A stretch of 64,000 nt of DNA from Arthrobacter alpinus (GCF_900105965.1 NZ_FNTV01000001.1:2604001-2668000); one strand, 5' to 3'. Positions 26,555 through 35,688 are shown, counted from the stretch's first letter. Program-made: numbers and translations. Notes: generated from the letters alone by a model not told the origin.

Positions 26555-28114
26555 TCAGTTGGAGGCGTCGATTTCTCGGATGGTGATGCCGGTGAAGGTT
26601 GCTGCTCCGCCGTCGGAGTAGAACGATATTCCGGTGTCACCTTCGGCGAAGTGCACCTGCTGGGAAAGAACAGTGTGTCCGGCATTGACGAACACTTCAA
26701 CGCTTTGGGTGTCCACAAAGATTCTCAGGTGCATGGAGCGGGCATTCGCATCGATCGGCGCCGCGGCCCGCGTATAGGGTGCCAGTGAGTAACCGCTGAG
26801 GTCCGACGGCGCCCTGTCAACGTAGAGTTCGTTGCCGTACTTGCCAATGTTTGTGTGCCGGGAGCCGGTGGCGGAGCGTCCCACGGAGACTCCAACGTTG
26901 TTCGCAGCATCCCAACTGATGTCCAGTTCCAGCTCGTAGGCGCGGCCGTTGAATGGCAGGGTGAAACTTCCGTTGACCGTCTGGGCGGGCACAGTTGTGG
27001 TTGCTGTTGTGTAGTTCGTCAATGATTCAATGGGGTTGCTGAGGAGGCTGTATCGGCCGTCGGCCTGATGCGCCAGGCGCAGTTCGCGCACAATGGAGTT
27101 CTGTCCGTTGTAGCCGTCTGTTGCGTCCGTGGGTACGTCGCGTGCGGCGTATTTCCAGTTGTTCATCCACCCGATCGCGAGACGGCGTGTTTCCGGCTCT
27201 TCGATGGATGGCCAGGTTACGGCCCCGTACCAGTCCCAGCCCCAGTCCAGCCATTGCGGTGTGAGGTCGTCGGCAATGAACTCATCACCGTCCCAGACGC
27301 CCAGCCAGTAGGCGTAGGTCATGGGCAGGCCAATGCTGTAAGCATCCATGCTGGCTCCGAGCACCCAATGACGGGTGTTGTCGTCGGCTGTCATTTCGAA
27401 CAGGTCGGGGCATTCGACGCCGCCGAGGGCGTGGTTGGGGTAGTCGAAGTTGAGCTTGAGGTTCCAGTCGCGCAGGTTCGTTGAGGTGTAAAAGTTTGCA
27501 TAGCGTGCCCGCCCGATCACGCACACCCATTCACTGCGGGCGGTATCCCAGTGGATCTTGGGGTCACGGCACCACTCGGCGTTTTCAATTTCGGCCGGCG
27601 TTGTTGCGGTGCGACCGTCGGTGTTCACAATGACCGGATCGGGAAGCGCCGTGAAGGTGAATCCGCCGTCGGTTGACCAGTAGAGGTATTGCTCCTGGTA
27701 TTTGCGAATGCCATCGGTTGGTTTCGTGGCCAAGGCGATGACTGCCCCAGCACCAAACCCGGCCGTGTTCGCCGCATCGACCACGGCGGATCCCGACCAG
27801 ACGGGGAAGTCGGGCTCCAGCGGCATCACGGTGCCGTGGTGTGTGAAGGTGACTGCGTCGCTTGTGGTGGCGTGGTCCCAACCGCCCGGACCATTGTTCT
27901 GGCCCGAGTGCAGGTAGTAGAGCTGGTAGGCGCCGTTGGTGGTGACGGGTCGTTGCGGGTCGCAGAGCCATCCGGACGGCGGGGTCATATGATATTTGGC
28001 GCGGAGTGAGACCTGGGCTTGCGCAGCGGTGGGCAAGCCTCCGCTCATCAAGAGCGCCAGGGCGCCGGTTCCTGCGCCTTGCAAGAGACTGCGGCGGGAG
28101 ATTTTGGGCATCAT
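26555..28114 (-). CDS. lftA: Levan fructotransferase (DFA IV-forming), Tat-exported GH32
   Basis: 519 residues. Twin-arginine signal SRRSLLQ at 6-12 with cleavage near AQA (about 33). GH32 catalytic set: nucleophile Asp52 in GWLCDPQRP (a variant of the usual WMNDPNG), RDP at 183-185 and acid/base Glu234 in VECPDLF. The CDPQRP variant and the run PPSGWLCDPQRP then QLYYLHSGQNNGPGGWD match my memory of Arthrobacter levan fructotransferases, which turn levan into difructose dianhydride IV outside the cell. C-terminal beta-sandwich from about 370. Last gene of the levan operon; start at 28114 is set by AAAGGAAG. Confidence 0.85.
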   Translation of the reverse strand: MMPKISRRSLLQGAGTGALALLMSGGLPTAAQAQVSLRAKYHMTPPSGWLCDPQRPVTTNGAYQLYYLHSGQNNGPGGWDHATTSDAVTFTHHGTVMPLEPDFPVWSGSAVVDAANTAGFGAGAVIALATKPTDGIRKYQEQYLYWSTDGGFTFTALPDPVIVNTDGRTATTPAEIENAEWCRDPKIHWDTARSEWVCVIGRARYANFYTSTNLRDWNLKLNFDYPNHALGGVECPDLFEMTADDNTRHWVLGASMDAYSIGLPMTYAYWLGVWDGDEFIADDLTPQWLDWGWDWYGAVTWPSIEEPETRRLAIGWMNNWKYAARDVPTDATDGYNGQNSIVRELRLAHQADGRYSLLSNPIESLTNYTTATTTVPAQTVNGSFTLPFNGRAYELELDISWDAANNVGVSVGRSATGSRHTNIGKYGNELYVDRAPSDLSGYSLAPYTRAAAPIDANARSMHLRIFVDTQSVEVFVNAGHTVLSQQVHFAEGDTGISFYSDGGAATFTGITIREIDASN

Positions 28115-28133
28115 GAGTTGCTTCCTTTCAAGG

Positions 28134-28163
28134 CCTGGCGGGCGCGCGGGAGCGCCCGCCAGG
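28134..28163. other. GC-rich hairpin before levan fructotransferase gene
   Basis: CCTGGCGGGCGC (28134-28145) pairs perfectly with GCGCCCGCCAGG (28152-28163) over a 6-base loop. It lies between two same-strand GH32 genes, so it could terminate part of the transcription or protect the upstream RNA. Confidence 0.7.
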
Positions 28164-28193
28164 GTCAATTGGCAGTTGCAGAACAGGGGTGGA

Positions 28194-29663
28194 TCAGAGG
28201 CGGGCTGGTGAGCTACCTGGCAGAGAGAGCTGTGCCGGCGTTTCCGATTCATGGACATCGCGCTGAACAACCGAGATATGTCCTGGCAGCTCGGCTGCAA
28301 ACTGAGCCGTCACAGGGCCGGAGCCCAGGACAACAAGGTTTGATGCGGTGGCTTCGCCGTCGTTGATGAACAGTTCCAGCAGCGGGCCGTCAAGGCTCAG
28401 GAGCAGCCGCACCGGCGCCAACACATCGAGGGCAACGGTGCTCGTCGACGGGAAGGCCGCATGGACCGCTTGCACGGCGGCGCCCTGGCGGGTGACGCGC
28501 AAGGCGCCGGTTTCGGGCGAGTGCTCAATGACCACCTCGGACTCGGCGTCACCTTGCAAGGTCAGCCGAAGCCGGCCTGTGATGCTCGGATCCCATTGAA
28601 GTTCCATGAGCGAATGTCCGCTCAAGGCCAGGTGGATGGGTTGGGCCAGGCTCATTCTGGCTGCGGGATCTGCCGCAACGAGCTGTTCCTGGATGAATTT
28701 TGGCGGTTGTTGGATAAGCCGCGGGGTTCCGCCGACGGTGCGCAGCGACAACCGGCGGGGTAACGACATGGCGCCGCGCCACGGTGCTGAGGGAATCTCG
28801 TGGGCGTAGCTCCAGTTGCTCATCCAACCGAGCATCACCGTTTCGCCAGCTGGTGCGTTGTCGAAGGTGACGCCCGCGTAGAAGTCTCGCCCGTGATCAA
28901 GGCGAGTCAGCTCGGAAGAGTCCGCGGTAAACGTAGTGCCGTCAAAGTCGCCGATGAGATAGCTCATCGAGGAACCCTCCGGATCCGGGTCTTCGCCCAC
29001 GGGGTTGGCGCTGATCAGCAGCACCCAGCGGATGTCCCTTGGATCCCCATCCACCGGCAGCGGGATGAGATCCGGGCATTCCCAGACCACCCCGTCCACG
29101 CCCAGCGGACCAAACGAACTCTGGTACTCCCAGGTGTGCAGGTCGGTGGATGAGTAAAAGAGCACCTGCCGGTCATCCGCCTCGACGGCCAGCAGAATCC
29201 ATCGGACATCTCCCCCGGCATCCGTATAGCGGATCACCTTGGGGTCGCGGAACGCGCTGGTGTTGCGATCCAGGACGGGGTTGTTGGGGTCCGTCTCCCA
29301 GGTGAAACCACCGTCGGTACTGCTCGCCCGGGACTGAGCCTGGTGTCCGTCGTCGTAGGCGCTCGTATAGTAGGCGGTCAGAAGCGATCCGACGTCGGAC
29401 GGTGTGGCCACGATGGAGCCGGAGAAGATCTGCTCCCCCTCGCGATATGGCAGCGCCACGGGGTGCTCGGTCCAGTGCTGCAGATCGGGGCTGGTGGCAT
29501 GACCCCAGCTCATATTGCCCCAGTCCGGACCCTCGGGGTTGTATTGGTAGTAGAGGTGCCAGAGGCCGCCGTCGTAGACAAGACCGTTGGGGTCATTCAT
29601 CCAGTTGCGTTGCGGGGTGAAGTGGAAGGCAGGCCTGCGCATCAGGTGATCTGTTTGATTCAT
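28194..29663 (-). CDS. Cytoplasmic GH32 beta-fructofuranosidase
   Basis: 489 residues, no signal peptide. Canonical GH32: nucleophile Asp24 in NWMNDPNGLV, FRDPKVI with the transition-state Asp, and acid/base Glu in VWECPDLI; C-terminal beta-sandwich (LELFINDGEA). It should release fructose from beta-fructosides such as levanbiose, small levan oligomers or sucrose after uptake. Start 29663 is placed by AAGGAAG; an earlier in-frame start adds a non-GH32 leader. It follows the LacI gene by 10 bases in the levan operon. Confidence 0.93.
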   Translation of the reverse strand: MNQTDHLMRRPAFHFTPQRNWMNDPNGLVYDGGLWHLYYQYNPEGPDWGNMSWGHATSPDLQHWTEHPVALPYREGEQIFSGSIVATPSDVGSLLTAYYTSAYDDGHQAQSRASSTDGGFTWETDPNNPVLDRNTSAFRDPKVIRYTDAGGDVRWILLAVEADDRQVLFYSSTDLHTWEYQSSFGPLGVDGVVWECPDLIPLPVDGDPRDIRWVLLISANPVGEDPDPEGSSMSYLIGDFDGTTFTADSSELTRLDHGRDFYAGVTFDNAPAGETVMLGWMSNWSYAHEIPSAPWRGAMSLPRRLSLRTVGGTPRLIQQPPKFIQEQLVAADPAARMSLAQPIHLALSGHSLMELQWDPSITGRLRLTLQGDAESEVVIEHSPETGALRVTRQGAAVQAVHAAFPSTSTVALDVLAPVRLLLSLDGPLLELFINDGEATASNLVVLGSGPVTAQFAAELPGHISVVQRDVHESETPAQLSLPGSSPARL

Positions 29664-29673
29664 GGGGGCTTCC

Positions 29674-30693
29674 TTAGATCGACTGCCGCGAGATGGGCGG
29701 ACAGGCAATGCGCGTGGGAACGGTGTCGGAGGAACGCTCGAGGCCCAGGAGCATGCGGACCCCGGCTGCACCCAGCTCGTAGTGCGGCAGCGCCACTGTC
29801 GATAACGGGGGGCGCAGGTGGGCGGCGATAACGTCCTGGTTGTCGAAGCCCATCACGGCAATGTCCTGGGGAATGCGCAGCCCCTGTTCGCGCAGCCCGT
29901 CGTAAAGTCCCATGGCCACGCGGTCGTTGTGACAGAACACTGCAGTGGCTCCGGATGCAATGACGCTGGGCGTGGACGCGTATCCTCCTTCTTGCTCAGG
30001 AGCTGCTGGAAACACAAGTGATTCGTCGTAACTGATGCCGGCCGTTTCCAGGGCGGCGCAGTACCCGGCGAGGCGTCCGCTTTGCGCCGGTGAGGGCGTG
30101 GTGGTGTTGATGAAGGCAATCTTGCTGTGGCCGGCGGCAAGCAGTTCCTGGGTGGCGGTACGCCCGCCTTCCTCCTCATCAGGGACGACGGCGGGTAGGC
30201 CGCTTCCAGCCGCAAAGCAGTTCACGAGCACGGTATCCGTTTGGTGAAGCGTGGCAGGAACCGTGATCTCGCGGTGGTACCAGCTCGAGTACAGGATTCC
30301 GTGGACTTGGTGCTCCAGCATCATGGCGATGGCCTCGTCCTCGGCCGCCTGGTTGCCATCGGTGTTCGCCACGAGGAGGACGTAGCCGTTTTTCCATGCT
30401 TCGTCCTGGGCCCCGTGGATGATCTGCCCAGCGAAGGGGGTGGTGGCAATGGCGTCGGCCACCAGACCGATGAAGCGTGACGTGCCGTTGGCGAGGGTTT
30501 GGGCCAGCATGTTGGGCCGGTAGCCCAGCTGTGCCACGACGTCCAGCACGCGGTGCCGGGCTTCGTCGCCAATGCGGGCACCAGGCTTGTTGTTCACCAC
30601 CACTGACACCGTGGCAACGGAAACTCCAGCTGCCTTGGCGACATCCCGCATCGTTACGGTGTGGGCGCCTTTGCCCGGTTCTACGCTGGTCAT
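29674..30693 (-). CDS. LacI-family repressor of the levan operon
   Basis: 339 residues. HTH VTMRDVAKAAGVSVATVSVV at 13-32 with the hinge helix following, then a periplasmic-binding-protein-like effector domain (FIGLVADAIATTPFAGQIIH). Start overlaps the permease stop by ATGA, so the repressor is made from inside the operon it controls, giving autoregulation. The likely operators are the two dyads at 35422-35433 and 35465-35476. The inducer may be fructose, DFA IV or a fructo-oligomer. Confidence 0.92.
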   Translation of the reverse strand: MTSVEPGKGAHTVTMRDVAKAAGVSVATVSVVVNNKPGARIGDEARHRVLDVVAQLGYRPNMLAQTLANGTSRFIGLVADAIATTPFAGQIIHGAQDEAWKNGYVLLVANTDGNQAAEDEAIAMMLEHQVHGILYSSWYHREITVPATLHQTDTVLVNCFAAGSGLPAVVPDEEEGGRTATQELLAAGHSKIAFINTTTPSPAQSGRLAGYCAALETAGISYDESLVFPAAPEQEGGYASTPSVIASGATAVFCHNDRVAMGLYDGLREQGLRIPQDIAVMGFDNQDVIAAHLRPPLSTVALPHYELGAAGVRMLLGLERSSDTVPTRIACPPISRQSI

Positions 30694-31592
30694 CCCTTGG
30701 TTGCTCCACTCTCGAGACCGCTAATCATGGCTTTGTTCAGGACAAGGAATACCAACAGCAGCGGCGTGACTGTTACGCAAACGGCGGCGAAAGTCGCGGT
30801 CCAGTCGGTATTGCCCATCGCTCCAATGTAGTTCTGCAAACCCAGCGGGATGGTCTTCAACCCGTCGGAGAGAACAAACGTGTTGGCAAAGATGAAGTCG
30901 TTCCAGATAAAGATGCTGTTGACCAGCACCACGGTGATGATGGTATTCACCGACAGCGGGAACGTGATTTGGCTGAAAATCCGGAACGGGCCGGCACCAT
31001 CAAGGGATGCCGCCTCGTACAGTTCCCGCGGGATGTACTCATAGAAGGAGCTAAACAGGTACACGGCCATGGGCATCGCGAAAGCAGCGAGTGGGATGAT
31101 CATGGACATGTGGGTGTCCAACAGGCCGATCTTGGAATAGTCAATGAACAGCGGGACGAGTGCAATCTGCACGGGAACAATGATGCCCAGCAAGAACAGT
31201 GCGCGGACAAGCCCGCTGAGCCGGAAGCCCAGAACTTGCAGTGCGTAGGCCGCCATCATTCCGGCAATGACTATCAGCACGCTCGATCCCAGCGTGACGA
31301 TGAAGCTGTTGAGAATGTTCAGCCACAGGTTGCCAGTAGCAAAAGCGCGGGAGTAGTTTTCCAGCGTGAATTCTGAAGGCAGCGCAAACGGATTTCCGGA
31401 AGCAAAATCCGAGGCCGTTCGGAAGCTCGTCAGGAACAGCCACGCCATGGGATAAACCTGCACAACAACGATCAGGACGATGGTCGCCGTCAGCAGCATC
31501 CGCTGCACGCGAATCCGCCTGGGTTTCTTGGCTTGTACGCGTGGTTTTACTGGCATGGGCGTGGTGGGCGCGGTGAGAACTGGCGCACTCAT
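30690..31592 (-). CDS. Sugar ABC transporter permease (MalG-type)
   Basis: 300 residues, six membrane segments, first at about 33-52 (MLLTATIVLIVVVQVYPMAW). The EAA loop that contacts the ATPase reads ELYEAASLDGAGPFRIFSQI. Carbohydrate importer class 1 inner-membrane subunit. Start and stop both overlap neighbours by 4 bases. No ATPase gene is in the operon, so a shared MsiK-type ATPase elsewhere in the genome is implied, as usual in actinobacteria. Cargo inferred: DFA IV or levan oligomers. Confidence 0.92.
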   Translation of the reverse strand: MSAPVLTAPTTPMPVKPRVQAKKPRRIRVQRMLLTATIVLIVVVQVYPMAWLFLTSFRTASDFASGNPFALPSEFTLENYSRAFATGNLWLNILNSFIVTLGSSVLIVIAGMMAAYALQVLGFRLSGLVRALFLLGIIVPVQIALVPLFIDYSKIGLLDTHMSMIIPLAAFAMPMAVYLFSSFYEYIPRELYEAASLDGAGPFRIFSQITFPLSVNTIITVVLVNSIFIWNDFIFANTFVLSDGLKTIPLGLQNYIGAMGNTDWTATFAAVCVTVTPLLLVFLVLNKAMISGLESGATKG

Positions 31593-32545
31593 GAGTCGTC
31601 CCTTCGACGAAGGAGTAGGAAGATAAGGCCCACGGCGATGAGGCACTCAACAACGATGAAGACTGAGATCGCGCTGGCGTAGCCATAGTCGGTGTGCACA
31701 AAAGCTGTCTTGTACATGTAGGTGGTCAGCAGTTCCGAGGACTGCCCGGGGCCTCCGTTGGTGAGGAGGTAGGGGATGTCGAAGCCGCGAAGCGCGAAGG
31801 TCGTTGCCATGATCGTGGTCGTAATCCAGACGGGCCGGATGTACTGGAAACGGATTCGCCAAAATACCTGCCACCATGAGGCGCCATCCAGGCGGGCTGC
31901 TTCCTCGAGCTCACGAGGAACGGCCAGCAGTGCGGCATAAATGATGAGCATGTACAAGCCCGTGAAGCGCCAGCCTTCGGGAATGGATACCGCGGCAAGG
32001 ACTGTCTGGACGTTGGAGAGCCAGGCTGTTTGCAGCCCGCCCAGACCAACCCAGTCCAAGACTTGGTTAAGCAGGCCCACCGGTTCCAGCGAGTAGATTC
32101 GCTGGAATAGAAAGGCGATGGCCACCGTGGAGATGACGGCGGGGAGCAGGTAGAGCGTCTTCACCACTTCGCGGGCTCGCTGGATTCCTGTCAGGAGCCC
32201 GGCCACCATGAGCGCACCGCCGAGTTGCAGCACCAGGCAGATCACCAGGTAGCCGATCGCGTTGCCGAAGGCTGTCCAGAACACGTCGTCGCGGGTGAAC
32301 ATCTTGGCGTAGTTGTCCAAGCCGATGAACTTCATGTCGGTGATGCCGTCCCAGCGGAAGAAGCTCAAGAAGAGCGACTGCACGATGGGGAGCAGGACCG
32401 CCAGCCCGTACAACACCAAGGGCGGGATGAGGAAAACGGCAACGGCGAGCTTGGAGCGGCCCGGCAGCATGGTGGCCATGGGCTTGCTTTTCCGTGGTGG
32501 CCGGAGAGCCTTTCGGACTCCGCTTGTCTGCGCTGTACTAGCCAT
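31589..32545 (-). CDS. Sugar ABC transporter permease (MalF-type)
   Basis: 318 residues, six membrane segments, with LAVAVFLIPPLVLYGLAVLL as the first and EAA loop ELEEAARLDGASWWQVFWRI. It pairs with the MalG-type protein to form the translocation pore. The start 32545 overlaps the binding-protein stop by 8 bases. Part of the levan operon; cargo inferred from the neighbouring GH32 genes. Confidence 0.92.
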   Translation of the reverse strand: MASTAQTSGVRKALRPPRKSKPMATMLPGRSKLAVAVFLIPPLVLYGLAVLLPIVQSLFLSFFRWDGITDMKFIGLDNYAKMFTRDDVFWTAFGNAIGYLVICLVLQLGGALMVAGLLTGIQRAREVVKTLYLLPAVISTVAIAFLFQRIYSLEPVGLLNQVLDWVGLGGLQTAWLSNVQTVLAAVSIPEGWRFTGLYMLIIYAALLAVPRELEEAARLDGASWWQVFWRIRFQYIRPVWITTTIMATTFALRGFDIPYLLTNGGPGQSSELLTTYMYKTAFVHTDYGYASAISVFIVVECLIAVGLIFLLLRRRDDS

Positions 32546-33875
32546 TGTTGTTCTCCGCCAGGCTTGCATCCATGGTGGTGATGAACTCTTCGGGCTTGAT
32601 GTCGCCTTGGACGAGGAGGGTCAGTTCCTGCTGCAGGCGGGTGTTCGTGGCCGGGTCCAGCTGGGTGTCCCACGGCATGGCGATGGATTTGCCCACGGTG
32701 TTGGCCTGTTCAACGGATCGTTTGTACAGCTCTGTGGCGTCGGCAGGGATGGTGGTTTCGGCCGTCGTCGTCGGGGAAAGGGCGCCGGTGCCGGCATAGA
32801 CTTCCGGGTACTTCTTGAGGGCGAAGGCCAGGAAGTCGCGGACCAGCGGGTCATAGGTCTTGGCGTTGATGGCCATGCCAATGCCCGACGGCGTCACGTA
32901 CTCATTTGCCTCGGTGACGGCCCCATCGATGCCAGGAAGGGTGAAGTAGTCCACGGAATCACGGACGCCGGCGTCAAGCTTTTGGGTGGCGAGGTTGCCC
33001 AGTTCCCAGGTGCCGATGTTGTAAACGGCGGCTTTGCCAGAGGTGAAGAGTGCCTGCGCATCAGCGTAACCGGTTGATGAGAAGCCTTCCTGGAAGCATC
33101 CTGCCTGGCCCAGGTTGTACAGCCATTCGGCTGCGGCTTTGCCTGCCGGATCGGAGAAGGATGCTTTGCCGTTCTTGAGATTTTGGATGAATTCGGGGCC
33201 GGCCATCCGGAAGGGGTAGTACGCCATGTAGCGTTCCAGCGGCCACTGATCCTGCCCGTCCAGTGCGATGGGCGTGATGCCTTTCGCCCGGAGTGCCTTG
33301 CACATCTGGGGGAAATCATCGAGGGACTTGGGGGTTTCAATGCCGGCGCTCTTGAACAGTGCGGAGTTGTACCAGAAGAACTCGAGCTGGAATTCAAAGG
33401 GAACCATGTATAGGGAGCCGTCATCGAAGCGCTGGTAGTTCAGGGCTGCTTCCCTGAAATCCTTTTTCAGGTCAAGGTCCGTTAGCAGCGTGTCAACATC
33501 GATCATGCGGTCCTGGCTGGCCAGCTTCTGTGCAAACGGGGTGGCGTCCGTGTCGAAGAGTTCGGGCAGCTTGTTCGCGGCCGCAAGTGTTTCGTACTTT
33601 TGGATGTACGAGGGCCTGTCGGGGGTGGTGATGAGGTTGAGGGAGAATCCCGGATGGTCGGTGGCGTATTCTGCGGCGATTTCCTTCATGGCCGTGATGA
33701 CGCCGCCGTCGGCGGGCCGAGAAAGGAGCCAGGAAATTTCGCGGGGAACAATCTCGCCCTGAGGGTCGACGTCGTTTGGCTGGGTGCCGCTGGCTGCTCC
33801 CGAGCAGCTGGCCAGGGCCAGTGCGGCGGCAACGGCGGCGGCCAATAAGGCGGTTTTGCGCTTGGTAATTGTCAT
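32538..33875 (-). CDS. Sugar-binding lipoprotein of the levan operon
   Basis: 445 residues. Signal with lipobox LASC, Cys24, then a family 1 carbohydrate-binding fold (ISWLLSRPADGGVITAMKEI; GKAAVYNIGTWELGNL). It would catch the product of extracellular levan fructotransferase at the cell surface and pass it to the two permeases. The start at 33875 has GGAG ten bases upstream; a start five codons earlier is possible. No GH32-type activity residues are present in it. Confidence 0.92.
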   Translation of the reverse strand: MTITKRKTALLAAAVAAALALASCSGAASGTQPNDVDPQGEIVPREISWLLSRPADGGVITAMKEIAAEYATDHPGFSLNLITTPDRPSYIQKYETLAAANKLPELFDTDATPFAQKLASQDRMIDVDTLLTDLDLKKDFREAALNYQRFDDGSLYMVPFEFQLEFFWYNSALFKSAGIETPKSLDDFPQMCKALRAKGITPIALDGQDQWPLERYMAYYPFRMAGPEFIQNLKNGKASFSDPAGKAAAEWLYNLGQAGCFQEGFSSTGYADAQALFTSGKAAVYNIGTWELGNLATQKLDAGVRDSVDYFTLPGIDGAVTEANEYVTPSGIGMAINAKTYDPLVRDFLAFALKKYPEVYAGTGALSPTTTAETTIPADATELYKRSVEQANTVGKSIAMPWDTQLDPATNTRLQQELTLLVQGDIKPEEFITTMDASLAENNNG

Positions 33876-33929
33876 GGTCTTAATCTCCATTGATTGATCG
33901 ATGGCACAGTTGATAAAACGTTTGGTGGT

Positions 33930-35402
33930 CTAGCTCAGGGCGGAAACGAGTTCGACCTCCGGGATGGACGGAGCCGCGATGGCGTCACGGGTGAACAGTG
34001 AAAACCCGGTGACAGTGACGTCTCCCTCGCCGACAAATACACCAACGCGGCCTGTTGGCCGGTCGTAGATGCGGGTGCTCAGGACAGTGGAGTTGTCAAC
34101 GGTTGCTACGCAAAGGTCGCCGTCTACGATGACTTCCAGTTCGTGTTGGCCGGGTTCAAGAGTGACGGGCCGCTCAAGTTCGACGGCGTGGGGAACGTCG
34201 CCGGAGATCTGCCACTGTTCGGTGCCGGTGGAGCGGCGCGGCCACCGGTCGAAGACAAGCCGCCCGCGTTTCGGTTCCAGGCGCAGGCTGTACCCTTCGT
34301 CGCCGTCGGAACTTGCCCGCAAGAGGATGCCGCATTCGCTCGTATTCTCGGCAATGTCAAAGCGGGCCACCACCCTAAATGTGTCCGGAGCGTCCTCGTC
34401 AGTGAGAATGTCCGCGTAGCTGTCAGGGGCGGTGAGCTGGGATGCGGGGACGATGTCTTCCACCTGTTCGGTGAACGTCTCCCGCAGTTCCTGGGCAGGA
34501 TGGAACGCCAGCGTACCGTCGTCGCGCTGTTCGGCCTCGAGAACTGACATGGTGCCGGCCCATTGCCAGGCACCGTCGTCGGTGGCGCCTTCGCGGGATG
34601 CGATCCAGCCAAAGAAGAAGCGGCGGCCGTCCCGGGCGGCCGACTTCGCAGCATAAAAGGCGCGCCCATCCAGGGAATCGTGCTCCGGCACAATCCACGG
34701 GCCGGCCAGGCTGCGTGCCATGCGGTAGCGGGTGGTGAAAGCTTCACTGAACTCTGAATAGACGAGGTACCACCACTCCCCCCACTGGAACACCTCGGGG
34801 CATTCATGGGCAATGTAGCGGCGCGGATCATAAAAGGGCGCGGCCGGCTTCCACTCCAACAGGTCCTCGGACGTGCACTGGGCAATCACACCTCGACGCC
34901 GTGCAGCTCCGTGGGTGTGGCGGGCAGTGATGAGCATCCGCCACAGCTGGGCATCCTCATCCCAGAAGACGAACGGGTCGCGCCAGTCTGCTGTTTCGTA
35001 GCCTGCGGTAGCCCCGAAGGTGTGTTCATCGTGTCGCTGCCAGGACTGCATGCCATCGTTGCTTGTGGCATGCATGACGAGCTGGAGGGCAAGGCCGTCG
35101 GCGCCGGTGTTGGCCGGATTCTGGCCCGTGTAGAAGGCGTGGTGCACGCCATCTACATCGCGCACAATGCTTCCGGTGTAAATGTTGAAGTCCGCAGATG
35201 CCGGTCCGGCCGACGGGATCGACTCACCTGTCTCACGGAAATCCACAACATTCTCAGTCACTACACGATGCCAGGGCATGCCCTCTTTGGGGACTCGGCG
35301 TGATTCGTTCAGGTAGAACAAATGGAACACACCATCTTCCTGCCAGGGGATCACATCCCCCACCCAAGCCTCGGTTGGTTTGTAAAAGCCGCGCTGCTTC
35401 AT
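33930..35402 (-). CDS. Divergent GH32-family protein, candidate intracellular DFA IV or fructoside hydrolase
   Basis: 490 residues, no signal peptide. Five-blade GH32 core with a changed nucleophile box: EAWVGDVIPW (Asp16) instead of WMNDPNG; WRDPFVF at 140-146 and HECPEVFQ with Glu200 keep the other two catalytic acids. C-terminal beta-sandwich (about 340-490: RLEPKRGRLVFDRWP, ELEVIVDGDLC). First gene of the levan operon, 30 bases from the predicted transcription start. A member of this divergent branch in an operon whose exported enzyme makes DFA IV is a natural candidate for opening that dianhydride inside the cell; this is inference. Confidence 0.87.
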   Translation of the reverse strand: MKQRGFYKPTEAWVGDVIPWQEDGVFHLFYLNESRRVPKEGMPWHRVVTENVVDFRETGESIPSAGPASADFNIYTGSIVRDVDGVHHAFYTGQNPANTGADGLALQLVMHATSNDGMQSWQRHDEHTFGATAGYETADWRDPFVFWDEDAQLWRMLITARHTHGAARRRGVIAQCTSEDLLEWKPAAPFYDPRRYIAHECPEVFQWGEWWYLVYSEFSEAFTTRYRMARSLAGPWIVPEHDSLDGRAFYAAKSAARDGRRFFFGWIASREGATDDGAWQWAGTMSVLEAEQRDDGTLAFHPAQELRETFTEQVEDIVPASQLTAPDSYADILTDEDAPDTFRVVARFDIAENTSECGILLRASSDGDEGYSLRLEPKRGRLVFDRWPRRSTGTEQWQISGDVPHAVELERPVTLEPGQHELEVIVDGDLCVATVDNSTVLSTRIYDRPTGRVGVFVGEGDVTVTGFSLFTRDAIAAPSIPEVELVSALS

Positions 35403-35421
35403 AGTCGCCTCAAATAGTTGG

Positions 35422-35433
35422 TTAACCGCTTAT
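35422..35433. promoter_or_regulatory. LacI-type operator O2 at the levan operon start site
   Basis: TTAACCGCTTAT, a CG-centred half-symmetric site matching the inverted copy at 35465-35476 (TCAAGCGGTTAA; reverse complement TTAACCGCTTGA) in 10 of 12 positions. It covers the predicted +1 of the minus-strand promoter. Confidence 0.65.
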
Positions 35434-35438
35434 TCATG

Positions 35439-35468
35439 ACCATAAGGGCACTCAGAAAGGTTGGTCAA
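35439..35468 (-). promoter_or_regulatory. Predicted promoter of the levan operon
   Basis: On the minus strand, -35 TTGACC (35468-35463) and -10 TATGGT (35444-35439) are separated by 18 bases, with transcription starting near 35432, 30 bases before the first gene. Operators lie over both ends. Confidence 0.55.
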
Positions 35469-35476
35469 GCGGTTAA
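35465..35476. promoter_or_regulatory. LacI-type operator O1 over the -35 box
   Basis: TCAAGCGGTTAA, second copy of the CG-centred dyad, in inverted orientation to 35422-35433 and overlapping the -35 element. The two centres are 43 bases apart, about four helical turns. Confidence 0.65.
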
Positions 35477-35610
35477 GCAAATATTTCCAGAAAAGATTCT
35501 TGTTGGCCTCAATGTGATTCATAACATGCACACCATGGGCCGTTGCGGCCCTCAGAAGCTGGGAAGGGCACCACCCATGGCTATCTGGGCTTCCACGGCC
35601 GGCATCCGCT

Positions 35611-35629
35611 GGAGGTAAGCTTAGCCTTA
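35611..35629. promoter_or_regulatory. Possible DtxR/IdeR iron box upstream of araC-type gene
   Basis: This 19-base stretch agrees with the consensus iron box (TTAGG...CCTAA type) at 12 of 19 positions, with GGTAAG and CTTAGCCTTA recognisable. It is 60 bases before the AraC-type start at 35689. Weaker than the boxes at 43284 and 44236. Confidence 0.4.
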
Positions 35630-35688
35630 CATTACTTACTGAAGTCGCCCCCTGAGGTGCGCGCTTGAAACGAGCAAAGGATCGGCAT

